61,966 nt of DNA from Actinomadura litoris (GCF_009733595.1 NZ_WOFH01000017.1:84833-146798), one strand, 5' to 3'. Counted from the stretch's first letter, positions 15,756 through 24,844 are shown. Notes: generated by a model from the letters alone, not told the origin. Translations and numbers: made by a program.

Positions 15756-16262
15756 ATGGCACATCCATCCCTGGTCCGCCCCGCCTGTGTCTCACTCGCG
15801 GTGGCACTGCTCGCGGCCGCGTGCGGCGGTGACGGGTCCGACAAGGCCGAGGTGTACACGCCCCCGCCCTCGCCGAAGGCCACGCCCACGGTGGCGGCGC
15901 CCGACCCGGCCGCGCGGGAGGGCATCGAGGGGGCGCGGGCCGCGCTGCAGACGTTCCTGCGCGGGCAGGCGGCGGGCGACGCGGCCGTCTGCCGCTACGT
16001 CGCGCCGGACAGCCCGTTCTTCAAGGGCCCGCCGATCGGGGGCGACTGCACGATCGGGGTCAGGAACATCCCGCACCTCCTGCGCCCGCAGGAGCGGCAG
16101 GCTCTGCGGACGGTGGTCGTGACCGGCGGCAGGCTCAAGGGCGAGGAGGCCGTCATCCCGTTCTCCGCGCTGCGCTGGACGGCCGGGAGCATGGAGGAGA
16201 GCACGCTCCAGCCGAGGTTCACCCTGCGGCGCGACGACGAGAACTGGCAGATCTACCGCTGA
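15756..16262 (+). CDS. Putative lipoprotein, function unknown
   Basis: 168 aa. The signal peptide MAHPSLVRPACVSLAVALLAAAC has a lipobox ending at Cys23, so the mature protein should be attached to the outer face of the membrane. A Pro/Thr linker (35-50) leads to a compact domain (55-168) with helix EGARAALQTFLRGQAAGDAAVCRY and a two-cysteine loop, ending in strands FTLRRDDENWQIYR. The layout recalls small actinobacterial lipoproteins with an NTF2-like fold, but no family is assigned. GAGGAAG precedes the ATG. Confidence 0.82.
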   Translation: MAHPSLVRPACVSLAVALLAAACGGDGSDKAEVYTPPPSPKATPTVAAPDPAAREGIEGARAALQTFLRGQAAGDAAVCRYVAPDSPFFKGPPIGGDCTIGVRNIPHLLRPQERQALRTVVVTGGRLKGEEAVIPFSALRWTAGSMEESTLQPRFTLRRDDENWQIYR

Positions 16263-16289
16263 CCGGACGACGCGCCCGGGAGAGGTGTG

Positions 16290-16324
16290 GCCGCCCCCTC
16301 GGGGAAGGGAGTCCGGGGGGGCGG
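16290..16324. terminator. Terminator between convergent genes
   Basis: Inverted repeat gccgccccc and gggggcggc around a 17-base loop, placed between the convergent lipoprotein and GH16 genes. It could serve both directions. A 12-bp direct repeat (tggtcctggcgc, near 16337 and 16353) follows. Confidence 0.55.
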
Positions 16325-16367
16325 CATCTCCGGAGTGGTCCTGGCGCCTCGGTAATGGTCCTGGCGC

Positions 16368-17279
16368 TCACTTCCCGCCGAGCGCGTACATGCGGATCCA
16401 GTCGACCTCAAGGGTCGCGGGAGCGGTCCTGCCGACGCCGCGCGCGGTGCGCTTCCGCAGGCTCGGGAACCAGTCGAGCTGAATGGCCTGGCCCATCTTC
16501 CCGGGCGGCAGCGCCTTGCGGTTCCGGGTCCTGAACCAGACGCGGCCGTCGATGTACGCGGTCATGGACGCCGCCGTCCACTCGACCGCGAACGCGTGCC
16601 ATTTCCGCAGGTCCGTCTTCACGTGCGAGTCCAGGCGGTCGGCGTGCTTCTCGGGCCCGTAGTGGAGGAAGAAGTTGGTGCCCTTGCGCAGGCCGTCGTC
16701 GCCGTAGGTCTCCATGTAGTCGATCTCGCCGCCGCCCCCCTGCGGGTCGGTGCCGCCGCCGCCCCCGACCGGCCACAGCAGCAGGTTGGCGTTGTAGCAG
16801 GCGCAGGCGCGGTTCATCCGGACGCGGGCCTCCCAGCGCCCCAGCTTCCGCGCCCCCCGCAGCCAGGCGACGCCGCCGGTGTCGCCGTTCTTCCTCCCCG
16901 TGATCCGCAGCGTCCCGTTCCGCACGGCCACCGCGCTCCGCACGCGCCTGCCGAGCCCGCCGTTGCCCTTGCCCTCGTAGACCTCCCAGTCCCGCGGGTC
17001 GAGGCGGCGGAAGTCGTCGGAGGCGACGGGACGGCCCCACCCGTACCGTCGCGCGGCGGTGGCCGGCCCGCGCCGCGCCGAGTCCCAGGCGTCCTCGTGG
17101 GACCGGGCGCCCGGCTTCGCGACCGTGACGGCGGGGACCGCGTGCTCCAGCGCCCCGGCCGGCACCGCGGATCGCTCCGGGTCCGCCGCCCCGCCCTGCA
17201 CGGCGGCCGCCGCGGATACACTCGCCGCCAATATCCCGCCGGTCAGCAGCGCCATTCTGTTCTGGTTCAGGAAATGCAT
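16368..17279 (-). CDS. Secreted GH16-family glycoside hydrolase
   Basis: 303 aa from the ATG at 17279, chosen for the GGAG six bases upstream; a GTG nine codons earlier is less likely. A signal peptide (residues 1-30, LTGGILAASVSAAAAVQGGA) precedes a jelly-roll domain. The GH16 catalytic signature ExDxxE is present as EIDYMETYGDD. Sheets such as GRWEARVRMN and WHAFAVEWTAASMTAYIDGRVWF fit the family. Likely substrates are beta-1,3 or mixed-linked glucans or galactans; specificity cannot be read. Upstream lies the second copy of the DevR-like promoter, suggesting control by the adjacent two-component system. Confidence 0.88.
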   Translation of the reverse strand: MHFLNQNRMALLTGGILAASVSAAAAVQGGAADPERSAVPAGALEHAVPAVTVAKPGARSHEDAWDSARRGPATAARRYGWGRPVASDDFRRLDPRDWEVYEGKGNGGLGRRVRSAVAVRNGTLRITGRKNGDTGGVAWLRGARKLGRWEARVRMNRACACYNANLLLWPVGGGGGTDPQGGGGEIDYMETYGDDGLRKGTNFFLHYGPEKHADRLDSHVKTDLRKWHAFAVEWTAASMTAYIDGRVWFRTRNRKALPPGKMGQAIQLDWFPSLRKRTARGVGRTAPATLEVDWIRMYALGGK

Positions 17280-17355
17280 GGGGGGCTCCAGACAAGGGAT
17301 ATACACGGCGGCCCGGAAGAGAATGGGCGGGCCTTGCCTTCCGTTCCTTCGCCGG

Positions 17356-17403
17356 GAACGCTACGGAGCCGCGACAGGCGGCCGTAGGGCCCTAGGGCCC
17401 TAC
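17356..17403 (-). promoter_or_regulatory. DevR/NarL-type box with leftward promoter, copy 2
   Basis: A perfect 20-bp palindrome GTAGGGCCCTAGGGCCCTAC occupies 17384-17403, with core GGGCC-CTAG-GGCCC. The -10-like TAGCGT is at 17358-17363 (complement), 17 bases past the shared CCTAGGGCCCTACGG block. A transcript starting near 17351 would give the GH16 gene a leader of about 70 nt. The layout is that of a response regulator bound over the -35 region. Confidence 0.68.
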
Positions 17404-17439
17404 CCGGAGCCGCGCGGGGCCCCAATACGAAGACGCCGA

Positions 17440-18114
17440 TCAGCCCTGCGGCGGCATTCCGAGCCAGGTGACGATGGCCGTCGCCCGGTTCGGCGCGCCG
17501 AGCTTCGCGTAAATGCGATTGATATAGTTCTTGACGGTCTTCTCGGTAAGAAATAGTTTGGCCGCGATGTCCTGATTCGCATGACCGCGCACGATGAGAT
17601 CCATGACCTGGACCTCGCGGGCCGAAAGGCCGAACCGCGCGCGCCGCTCCGCCGGATCGGCGGCGGGCGCGGCGGCCCGGTCCGTCCGCGCGGCGTCGAT
17701 GAGCGCGGCGCTGGCCGCGTGCGAGAGGGGGTGGGCGCGGTGCCGCACCGTGTTCCGGATCGCCTCGGCGAGCTCGTCCACCGTGAAGGTGTTGTGCACG
17801 AGGTAGCCGACCGCGCCGTTGCGGACGGCCGACAGCACCACCTCGGGCTCCTCCACCTGCGTCAGCATGATCACCCGGCTGACGCGGCTCAGCGCGGCGG
17901 CGGCGCTGACCCCGTCGGTGCGCGGCATCCGCACGTCCAGCAGGACGACGTCGGGCATCAGCCGCCAGGCCAGCTCCTGCGCCTGGTGCCCGTCCCCCGC
18001 CTCGCCCACCACCTCGATGTCGTCGGTCGCCTCCAGCGCGGAGGTGAGCCCGGCCCTGATGAAGGCGTTGTCGTCCACGATCAGGACCCGGTAGCGCCCG
18101 GCCACGTCCGCCAT
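17440..18114 (-). CDS. NarL/LuxR-family response regulator
   Basis: 224 aa. The receiver domain has the acidic pair in LIVDDNAFIR, phospho-acceptor Asp60 in VVLLDVRMP, and the conserved Thr and Lys region altered (VIMLTQ; the usual Lys position reads VGYLVHN, so the switch Lys appears replaced). The C-terminal LuxR helix-turn-helix is LSAREVQVMDLIVRGHANQDIAAKLFLTEKTVKNYINRIYAKL. The start shares a base with the sensor kinase stop (TGATG). It is a candidate to bind the GGGCC-CTAG-GGCCC boxes at 15473 and 17384. Confidence 0.92.
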   Translation of the reverse strand: MADVAGRYRVLIVDDNAFIRAGLTSALEATDDIEVVGEAGDGHQAQELAWRLMPDVVLLDVRMPRTDGVSAAAALSRVSRVIMLTQVEEPEVVLSAVRNGAVGYLVHNTFTVDELAEAIRNTVRHRAHPLSHAASAALIDAARTDRAAAPAADPAERRARFGLSAREVQVMDLIVRGHANQDIAAKLFLTEKTVKNYINRIYAKLGAPNRATAIVTWLGMPPQG

Positions 18115-19406
18115 CACTGCCTCCCCGCCGCGGCCGGGGCGGTCCCGGACCCCGTGTCCGCCGCCGGCATCCGCACCATGATCACGGTCCCGGCGCCCGG
18201 CGTCGAGACCACCTCCAGCCTCCCGCCCGCGCGGCGGGCCCGCTCGTGCATGCCGACGAGGCCGTAGTGGCCGTCGCGGGCGAGCGCGTCCAGCCAGCCG
18301 TCGCCGCCGGGCCGGACGGGCAGGCCGCGGCCGTCGTCGCACACGCGCACCTCCAGGCCGCCCTCGGCGCCGTCCCGCACGCCGTCCTCCGCCATGCCGT
18401 CGTCCGCGTCCTCCACGGAGGCCACCGTCAGCTCGACGCGGGACGCGTGCGCGTGCCGCCGGACGTTCTCCAGCGCCTCCCGCACGATCGTGACCATCTC
18501 GTACCGCGTCCTGAGCGGCAGGTCGGCGCCGGGTTCGGCGTCCACCCGGACGGGGATCCCGGCGACGCTCTCCCACTCGGTCGCGAGCTCGGCCACCGCC
18601 TCGCCGAGCGGCCGCTGGACGGCGTCGTCGCGCAGGTCGGCGATGAGCGAGCGCGCCTCGCGGGTCGCGACCTGCGCGGCGGTGGCGATGCGGCGCGCCT
18701 CGGTCTCGGCGCGCTCGGGCGACCTGCGCACCCAGGCGGGCAGGCCGGTCGCCGACAGCGCGATCCCGGCGAGCGTCGCGGTCAGCGAGTCGTGCATCTC
18801 CCTGGCCAGCCTGGAGCGTTCCTCGGCCGCCATCGCCTGCGCCTCCATCCGCCAGCGGGCCTCCTCGGCGGCGGCGTGCTCGTCGAACAGCCGCCGCAGC
18901 ACGGTCCCGACCAGCGCGCCGCTCACGTAGAAGGCGGGCAGCGCGACGAGCAGCGGCAGGGCGGCGCCGGTCTCGCCCTGCCCGCTCTGGTAGAGCGCCG
19001 TGTAGTACAGGGCGGTCTGCTGGAGGCACAGCAGCGCGGTGACCTGCCACCGGTACAGCAGCCCCGCGAGACCAGCCGCGACCACCGTGAGCAGGAAGTA
19101 CGGGCCGAAGATCCCGCCGACCCGCAGCACCGCGTACCCGATGAGCACGTCGAAGGCCAGCAGCGCGGGCTGCTCGAACAGCCGCAGCACGACGCGCTCC
19201 CAGCCCGCGAGCACCACGCCCGACAGCAGCGCCGCCACCGCCAGCACGCACAGCGCCCACGGGTCGGCGCGCACCTCGTCGTCGGCGAGGACGGTCGCGC
19301 CGACGATGAGCACGCGCATCTGCATCAGCAGCACGAACGTGGTGCCGATCCGGGTCTCGACGGAACGCCTCAGGGCCCGCGGGGACGGGTCGCCGGAGCG
19401 CGACAT
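18114..19406 (-). CDS. Sensor histidine kinase (NarX/DesK type)
   Basis: 430 aa from the ATG at 19406, preceded by GGAGGG; an earlier ATG at 19451 lacks a ribosome-binding site. About six membrane segments fill residues 20-190. The HisKA_3 dimerisation motif EERSRLAREMHDSLTATLAGI supplies the phosphorylated His, and the ATPase domain has REALENVRRHAHAS (N box) and VRVCDDGRGLPV (G1). No GAF or PAS domain is present, so the stimulus is probably sensed in the membrane. Paired with the downstream regulator by stop-start overlap. Confidence 0.9.
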   Translation of the reverse strand: MSRSGDPSPRALRRSVETRIGTTFVLLMQMRVLIVGATVLADDEVRADPWALCVLAVAALLSGVVLAGWERVVLRLFEQPALLAFDVLIGYAVLRVGGIFGPYFLLTVVAAGLAGLLYRWQVTALLCLQQTALYYTALYQSGQGETGAALPLLVALPAFYVSGALVGTVLRRLFDEHAAAEEARWRMEAQAMAAEERSRLAREMHDSLTATLAGIALSATGLPAWVRRSPERAETEARRIATAAQVATREARSLIADLRDDAVQRPLGEAVAELATEWESVAGIPVRVDAEPGADLPLRTRYEMVTIVREALENVRRHAHASRVELTVASVEDADDGMAEDGVRDGAEGGLEVRVCDDGRGLPVRPGGDGWLDALARDGHYGLVGMHERARRAGGRLEVVSTPGAGTVIMVRMPAADTGSGTAPAAAGRQ

Positions 19407-19449
19407 CGCGAGTGCCCTCCATCGGACGAGCGCCGTAGGTCTTGGCGCC

Positions 19450-19485
19450 ATGAATCAAGCCAAGAGCAATGAATCAAGTCAAGAG
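19450..19485. repeat. 17-bp direct repeat in a divergent promoter region
   Basis: Two copies of atgaatcaagYcaagag, at 19450-19466 and 19469-19485, a 19-bp period, differ by one base. They lie between the divergent kinase gene and the HTH-membrane gene. The AT content is higher than the surroundings. A tandem operator is a reasonable reading; simple slippage is the alternative. Confidence 0.6.
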
Positions 19486-19530
19486 ACCGCATAGCGAACA
19501 TTAGTCACTTCGGCCGAGGAGATCGCTACG

Positions 19531-20772
19531 ATGCCCACGAAATCACGCGTCCCCGTTCGCGGAAGGACACCAGTGTCGGTCAACAGGGTGGTTCCCCAGC
19601 CGGACGACGCCGGCGGTCCAGCGGAGTTCCTCATGCTGCTGCGCCGCCTCCAGGAATGGTCCGGCCTGCGCGTTTCCGAGGTCGAGGAACGGGTCTGGGC
19701 GGCCGGGGTGCTGGTTCCCGGCGGGATGGCCGGATTGCTCGGGGGCGACGTGCTGCCGTCCCGCGAGGTCGTCGTGGCCTTCGTGACCGCATGCGGTCTC
19801 GTCCCCGAGGACCGCGAGCGGTGGGCTCAAGCGCACGCGCGCATCAGTTCCGCATCCGCGCCGGGCGCGAACCCTGACACGATGCCCATTCCGATCGGCG
19901 GCCTCCAGGCACAGCCTCCCGCCGCCGAGGGGGACGAACTGCTCGTCGGCAGGCCCGCGTCGAACATGGCGCCGCCTCCCGGCGCCACCCGGCCCACGGG
20001 GGCGCGGCACGGCCGGCACTCCGGCCGCGAGGCGCCCGCGAAGCCGGAGCAGGCGGCGGCCCGCCCGCGCCACCGCAAGTCGGGCGGGCGCGGCGGCAGG
20101 CCGGGCAAGGGCGCCGGGCCGGGTGGGAGCGGCGGGTCGAAGCGGCCGTTGTCGCTGCTGGTGGCGGCGCCCGCGTTCATCACGATCGCGGTGGTGGGCT
20201 CGACGTTGCTCGGCGCGTTCGGCGGCGAGTCGCGGCACGAGCGGTCGGGAGAGGCGTCGGGCGCGGCGGACCGCATCCCGCCGCCGCGTCCCGGCTGGTA
20301 CTCGATCATGCCGGTGACCGGCGGCGAGCCGGACGGCCAGTGCCTGTCGATCCTGCCCGACGACCATCTGGACCCGCAGCTCGCGCGGGACAGATGCGCG
20401 CCCGACGACCGCTACCAGCGCGTCGAGGTCGCCGAGGTCCAGGGCAGCGACCTCCTCCAGCTCCGGGCGTGGACGACGCAGGGCCACCTGCGCTGCGTCA
20501 CGCTGGACACCGTGGACGAGCGGGCCGCGCTGCACATGCGCAGGTGCGGCGTCGACCGGCTCCAGCGGTTCCGGCTCGACCCGGCGAAGCGGCAGGTCAA
20601 GGCCGGGCAGCTCTACCGGCTCGTGCCGGAGGTGACGCGGGCGAACGGCATGTGCGTGGGCATCGACCTCGGCGCCACCGGCGGCGCGTACGCGATCCAC
20701 AGCGCCTGCGGCCGGACCGACGTCGACGGCTTCCTGTTCACGCCCGCCGCCGCGCCCCCCTCGGCGGACTGA
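19531..20772 (+). CDS. HTH protein with membrane span and beta-trefoil-like domain
   Basis: 413 aa. Residues 30-110 resemble the XRE-like helical domain found in many actinomycete proteins (EFLMLLRRLQEWSGLRVSEVEERV...). A basic Pro/Gly linker (140-205) leads to one membrane segment (206-230). The outer part (260-413) has three Cys-containing repeats, each with a Q/D pattern (QCLSILPDD, RCVTLDTVDERAALHMRRC, MCVGIDLGATGG...HSACG), resembling a ricin-B-type beta-trefoil. Topology would place the HTH inside and the trefoil outside, a plausible one-protein sensor of glycans. GAGGAGA supports the ATG. No ligand is known. Confidence 0.7.
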   Translation: MPTKSRVPVRGRTPVSVNRVVPQPDDAGGPAEFLMLLRRLQEWSGLRVSEVEERVWAAGVLVPGGMAGLLGGDVLPSREVVVAFVTACGLVPEDRERWAQAHARISSASAPGANPDTMPIPIGGLQAQPPAAEGDELLVGRPASNMAPPPGATRPTGARHGRHSGREAPAKPEQAAARPRHRKSGGRGGRPGKGAGPGGSGGSKRPLSLLVAAPAFITIAVVGSTLLGAFGGESRHERSGEASGAADRIPPPRPGWYSIMPVTGGEPDGQCLSILPDDHLDPQLARDRCAPDDRYQRVEVAEVQGSDLLQLRAWTTQGHLRCVTLDTVDERAALHMRRCGVDRLQRFRLDPAKRQVKAGQLYRLVPEVTRANGMCVGIDLGATGGAYAIHSACGRTDVDGFLFTPAAAPPSAD

Positions 20773-20793
20773 CCGCCGGCGCCCCGGCGGCGC

Positions 20794-23700
20794 TCAGGCG
20801 GGCTCGTGCTCGCGGAGGCGCTGGCTGACGACCTGGGTGACGCCGTCGCCGCGCATGCTGACGCCGTAGAGCGCGTCGGCGCCCTCCATCGTCCGCTTCT
20901 GGTGGGTGATGACGATGAGCTGCGACGACTCGCGCAGCTCCTCGAACACGGTGATCAGCCGCTGGGTGTTGGTGTCGTCGAGCGCGGCCTCGACCTCGTC
21001 CAGTACGTAGAACGGGGACGGCCGCGCCTTGAACACCGCGACGAGGAAGGCGATCGCGACGAGCGAGCGCTCGCCGCCCGACAGCAGCGACAGCCGCTTG
21101 ACCTTCTTGCCGGGCGGGCGGGCGGCGACCTCCACGCCGGTCGCGAGCATGTCGCCGGGCTCGGTCAGCGACAGGCTGCCCTCGCCGCCGGGGAACAGCC
21201 GCGCGAAGATCCGCTCGAACTCGCGGGCGGTGTCGTCGTAGGCGGAGGCGAACACCTGCTGGACCCGGTCGTCCACCTCCTTGACGAGGCCGAGCAGCTC
21301 CCGCTGGGTCTTCTTCAGGTCCTCCAGCTGCGAGGTGAGGAAGGCGTGCCGTTCCTCCAGCGCGGCGAACTCCTCCAGCGCCAGCGGGTTGACCTTGCCG
21401 AGCTGGTTGAGCTGCCGCTCGGCGGCCTTGGCGCGCTTCTCCTGCACCGCCCGCTCGTAGGGGGCGGGCTTCGCGTCCTCGCCCTTCTCCGGGTCGGGCG
21501 GGACGAGCTGGTCGGGCCCGTACTCGTTGACCAGCGAGTCGACCTCCAGCCCGAACTCCTCCAGCGCGCGCTGTTCGAGCTGCTCCAGGCGCAGCCGCTG
21601 CTCGGCGCGGGCGACCTCGTTGCCGTGGACGACGTTCACCAGCCGCTCCAGCGTGGCCGACAGCTCGCGGACCTGGCCGCGCACGACCTTCAGCTCGGCC
21701 TCGCGCGCGGCGCGGGCCTGCTCGGCGGCCTCCCGGCGCCGGACGGCGGCGGCCAGCGACAGCTCGATGCGCTCCAGGGCGGCCCGCGCGCCCTTCAGGG
21801 CGGCCTTGGCGACCCGCGCCTCCCGCTCGCGGCGGGCGCGGCGCTGGGCGGCGCGGGCGCGCTCCTCCCGCTCGCGGTGGGCGCCGCGTTCGAGGGCGTC
21901 GGCGCGCCCGGCGATGGCCTGGACGCGCTCCTCCGCCGTGCGGACGGTGAGCCGCGCCTCCATCTCGGCCGACCGCAGCTCCTGGCAGCGCGCGCCCAGC
22001 TCGTCGCGCGCCTCGGTGTCCTCACCCGCCTCGTCGGCGACCTCGGCCGCCTCCTCGGACTCGGCGAGCCGCAGCGCCAGCTCCTCGGCGGCCTGCGTGT
22101 CGCGCTCCAGGGACTCGTTCGCCGCGTCCAGGGCCTTGGTCAGCCGCTCGGCCTCGCCCCGCGCGGCGCGGACGTCGGCCTCCAGCCGCGCGGCGCGCTT
22201 GGCCTCCTGCGCCGCCCGCGCGTCGAACTCGCGCACCCGCGCGCGGACGCGGTCGAGGTCGCCCTGCGCCTGGTTCACCCCGGTCTGGGCCTGGTTGGCG
22301 GCGGCCTGCGCCGCATCCAGCGCGGTCTGCGCCGACTGCTCGGACTCCATCGCCGCCGCGAGGCCCTCGGCCGCGGCGACGGCCGCGGTCTCGGCCGCGG
22401 CGAGGTCCTCGGTGGCCTCGTCGAGGGTGGCGCGCATCCGCAGCGGGCTCTGCCCGCCGCCCGCGTCGCCGCCCCGCGCCCAGTGCGCGCCGACGAGTTC
22501 CCCGTCGCGGGTGACGGCCCGCAGCGACGGCTCGCGCCGGACGAGCGCCACGGCCGCCGGGACGTCCTCGACCACGGCGACGTCGCCCAGCAGATGGCCC
22601 AGCGCCGGGCGGACCGCCTCCGGGACGCTCACCGCGTCGACCGCGTAGTCGATCCCCGGGACGCGGCCGGCGTCCCGCGCCGGCCCCCCGCCGACGACCA
22701 GCCCGGCGCGGCCGGCCTCGCGGGCCCGCAGCAGCGCCAGCGCCGCCTCGGCGGTGTCCAGGGAGCCGACCGCGATGGCCTCGGCGGCGTCGCCGAGCGC
22801 GGCGGCGACCGCCGCCTCGTATCCCGGCCGGACGCTCAGCAGCGAGGCGACCGTGCCGAGCACCCCGCCGAGCGACCCGTCGGCGCCCGCCGCCAGCAGC
22901 GCCTCGCCGCCGTCGGCCGCGCTCGCCAGCGTGAGGTTCAGCGCCTCGATCCGCGCCTGGAGCGCGGTGACCCGCTTCTGCGCGCCCTGGTCGGCCGAGC
23001 GCGCCGCGCCGACCGCCGACCGCGCCTCCTTCAGCGCGCCGCGCGGGCCGTCCACGGCCGCGCGGGCCTGCTCGGCGGCGTCCTTGGCGAGCGCGAGCGC
23101 CTCCTGCGCCCGCTCGTGCTCGGCGGCGAGCGCCGGGTCCTCGACGACCTCGGCCTCGAACGCCTCGAAATCGCTGCGCGCCGCGTCGGCGCGCTGCTCG
23201 GCCTCGTCCCGCGCGTCCGCCAGCCGCCCGATCTCCGACCGGCCCGCCTGCGCCTTGCTGCGCAGCGCCTCGACCCGGCCGCGCAGCCGGGCCAGCTCCT
23301 CGCGGCGGTCGGCGGCGGCGCGCGCGGCGGCCTGGAGCCGGCGCTCCTCGCCGGCCAGGGCGTCCTCGGCGGAGGAGCGCTCCTCCACGGCCCGCGACAG
23401 CCCGTCCTGCGCCTCCTCCAGGGCGGCGCGGAGCATCTCCTCCTGCTCGCGGATCTCGGCGGCCTCGCGCTCCATGTCCTCGGGGTCGCGGCCGCGCCGC
23501 TCCTCCTCGCGCGCCTCGGCGGCGTTGCGGTGCCGCTCGGCGGCGAGGTCGGCGACGCCCCGCAGCCGCTCCTTCAGCGCCGAGAGCCGGAACCAGGTGT
23601 CCTGGACCAGCGCGAGCTTCGGCGCCTCCTCGGCCTCCTCGGCCTCCAGCACCGCCTCGCGCCGCTGGCCCTCGCCGAGCGCCCGCTCGGTCTCGGTGCG

Positions 23701-24462
23701 CCGCGCGCGGACCGCCGCCTCGTCGGCGGCCTCCTGCTCCAGCCGGGTCCGCAACGTGACCAGGTCGTCGGCGAGCAGCCGCAGCCGGGCGTCGCGCAGG
23801 TCGGCCTGGATGACGGCGGCGCGGCGGGCGATCTCGGCCTGCCTGCCGAGCGGCTTGAGCTGGCGGCGCAGCTCGCCGGTGAGGTCCTGGACGCGGGTCA
23901 GGTTGCCCTGCATCGCGTCCAGCTTGCGGAGCGCCTTCTCCTTGCGCTTGCGGTGCTTGAGGACGCCCGCGGCCTCCTCGATCACCGCGCGGCGGCCCTC
24001 GGGCCCCGAGTGCAGGACGCGGTCGAGCTGCCCCTGCCCGATGATCACGTGCATCTCGCGGCCGATGCCCGAGTCCGACAGGAGCTCCTGGATGTCCAGC
24101 AGCCGGCAGGAGTCGCCGTTGATCGCGTACTCGCTCGACCCGGACCGGAACATCAGCCGGCTGATCGTCACCTCGGTGTAGTCGATGGGCAGCGCGCCGT
24201 CGGAGTTGTCGATCGTCAGCACGACCTCGGCGCGGCCGAGCGGCGCCCGGCTGGCGGTGCCGGCGAAGATGACGTCCTCCATCTTCCCGCCGCGCAGCGA
24301 CTTGGCGCCCTGCTCCCCCATCACCCACGCCAGCGCGTCGACGACGTTGGACTTGCCCGACCCGTTGGGCCCGACCACGGCGGTGATCCCCGGCTCGAAC
24401 CGCAGCGTGGTGGAGGACGCGAAGGACTTGAACCCGCGGAGCGTCAGGTTCTTCAGGTACAA
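20794..24462 (-). CDS. smc: Chromosome segregation protein SMC
   Basis: 1222 aa. An ATPase of the condensin complex that compacts the nucleoid with ScpA and ScpB. Walker A GPNGSGKSN is at 31-39; the signature LSLLSGGERSLVAIAFL and Walker B FYVLDEVEAALDD are near the C-terminus. Two Ala/Glu/Arg-rich coiled coils flank a hinge at roughly 510-650. The TTG start at 24462 is supported by GGAGG six bases upstream. The long rightward frames opposite this gene are antisense shadows. Confidence 0.97.
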   Translation of the reverse strand: MYLKNLTLRGFKSFASSTTLRFEPGITAVVGPNGSGKSNVVDALAWVMGEQGAKSLRGGKMEDVIFAGTASRAPLGRAEVVLTIDNSDGALPIDYTEVTISRLMFRSGSSEYAINGDSCRLLDIQELLSDSGIGREMHVIIGQGQLDRVLHSGPEGRRAVIEEAAGVLKHRKRKEKALRKLDAMQGNLTRVQDLTGELRRQLKPLGRQAEIARRAAVIQADLRDARLRLLADDLVTLRTRLEQEAADEAAVRARRTETERALGEGQRREAVLEAEEAEEAPKLALVQDTWFRLSALKERLRGVADLAAERHRNAAEAREEERRGRDPEDMEREAAEIREQEEMLRAALEEAQDGLSRAVEERSSAEDALAGEERRLQAAARAAADRREELARLRGRVEALRSKAQAGRSEIGRLADARDEAEQRADAARSDFEAFEAEVVEDPALAAEHERAQEALALAKDAAEQARAAVDGPRGALKEARSAVGAARSADQGAQKRVTALQARIEALNLTLASAADGGEALLAAGADGSLGGVLGTVASLLSVRPGYEAAVAAALGDAAEAIAVGSLDTAEAALALLRAREAGRAGLVVGGGPARDAGRVPGIDYAVDAVSVPEAVRPALGHLLGDVAVVEDVPAAVALVRREPSLRAVTRDGELVGAHWARGGDAGGGQSPLRMRATLDEATEDLAAAETAAVAAAEGLAAAMESEQSAQTALDAAQAAANQAQTGVNQAQGDLDRVRARVREFDARAAQEAKRAARLEADVRAARGEAERLTKALDAANESLERDTQAAEELALRLAESEEAAEVADEAGEDTEARDELGARCQELRSAEMEARLTVRTAEERVQAIAGRADALERGAHREREERARAAQRRARREREARVAKAALKGARAALERIELSLAAAVRRREAAEQARAAREAELKVVRGQVRELSATLERLVNVVHGNEVARAEQRLRLEQLEQRALEEFGLEVDSLVNEYGPDQLVPPDPEKGEDAKPAPYERAVQEKRAKAAERQLNQLGKVNPLALEEFAALEERHAFLTSQLEDLKKTQRELLGLVKEVDDRVQQVFASAYDDTAREFERIFARLFPGGEGSLSLTEPGDMLATGVEVAARPPGKKVKRLSLLSGGERSLVAIAFLVAVFKARPSPFYVLDEVEAALDDTNTQRLITVFEELRESSQLIVITHQKRTMEGADALYGVSMRGDGVTQVVSQRLREHEPA

Positions 24463-24821
24463 GCGTGTCCTCCCTCCTCGCGGCGCCCCCGCCGGTCGGC
24501 GGACGGTCGCCGGTCGACGGGCAATGTTCCGTTATACCCCGGCCTCCGGCGGGAGCGGGTACAGGACGCGCGGCCGGGGGCAGGATTCGGGGCACGGAGG
24601 GTCTGGGGCCCCGGTAGGCCCCAAATACCGACAATTACCACAAGGCTCTCAGAATCGGACAGACTGAAACCGGACCGAGGTTTGACCGAAGCCTGAAGGT
24701 TCGCGCCGCCCGGGGGCGGCGACGGGCCGCGAGAAGGTGCGCGGCTCCGGATTCCGGGGTCACGTTATGTGTCCGAGGACGAGAGTCCGCCACCGCGCGA
24801 GGGCGGCGACGGCAAACAGAA
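24463..24821. other. Intergenic region upstream of smc
   Basis: About 360 bp without a recognisable gene. The segment 24620-24690 (aatcggacagactgaaaccg...) is less GC-rich than its surroundings and is a likely place for the smc promoter. Frames across it have no recognisable protein features. Confidence 0.5.
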
Positions 24822-24844
24822 GGGACGCCTTGTCAGGGCGTCCC
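24822..24844 (-). terminator. Terminator of the small coiled-coil gene
   Basis: Perfect 8-bp stem gggacgcc/ggcgtccc with a 7-base loop, 27 bp after the leftward gene stop. On the transcribed strand it is followed by TTCTGTTT, so this is one of the few intrinsic terminators here with a T tract. Confidence 0.8.

Noticed and set aside
20806..24696. A 1296-codon rightward frame opposite smc
   Set aside because: Antisense shadow of a highly GC-biased gene; the leftward frame has all SMC motifs, while the rightward product is Leu/Arg/Gly-rich with no family features.
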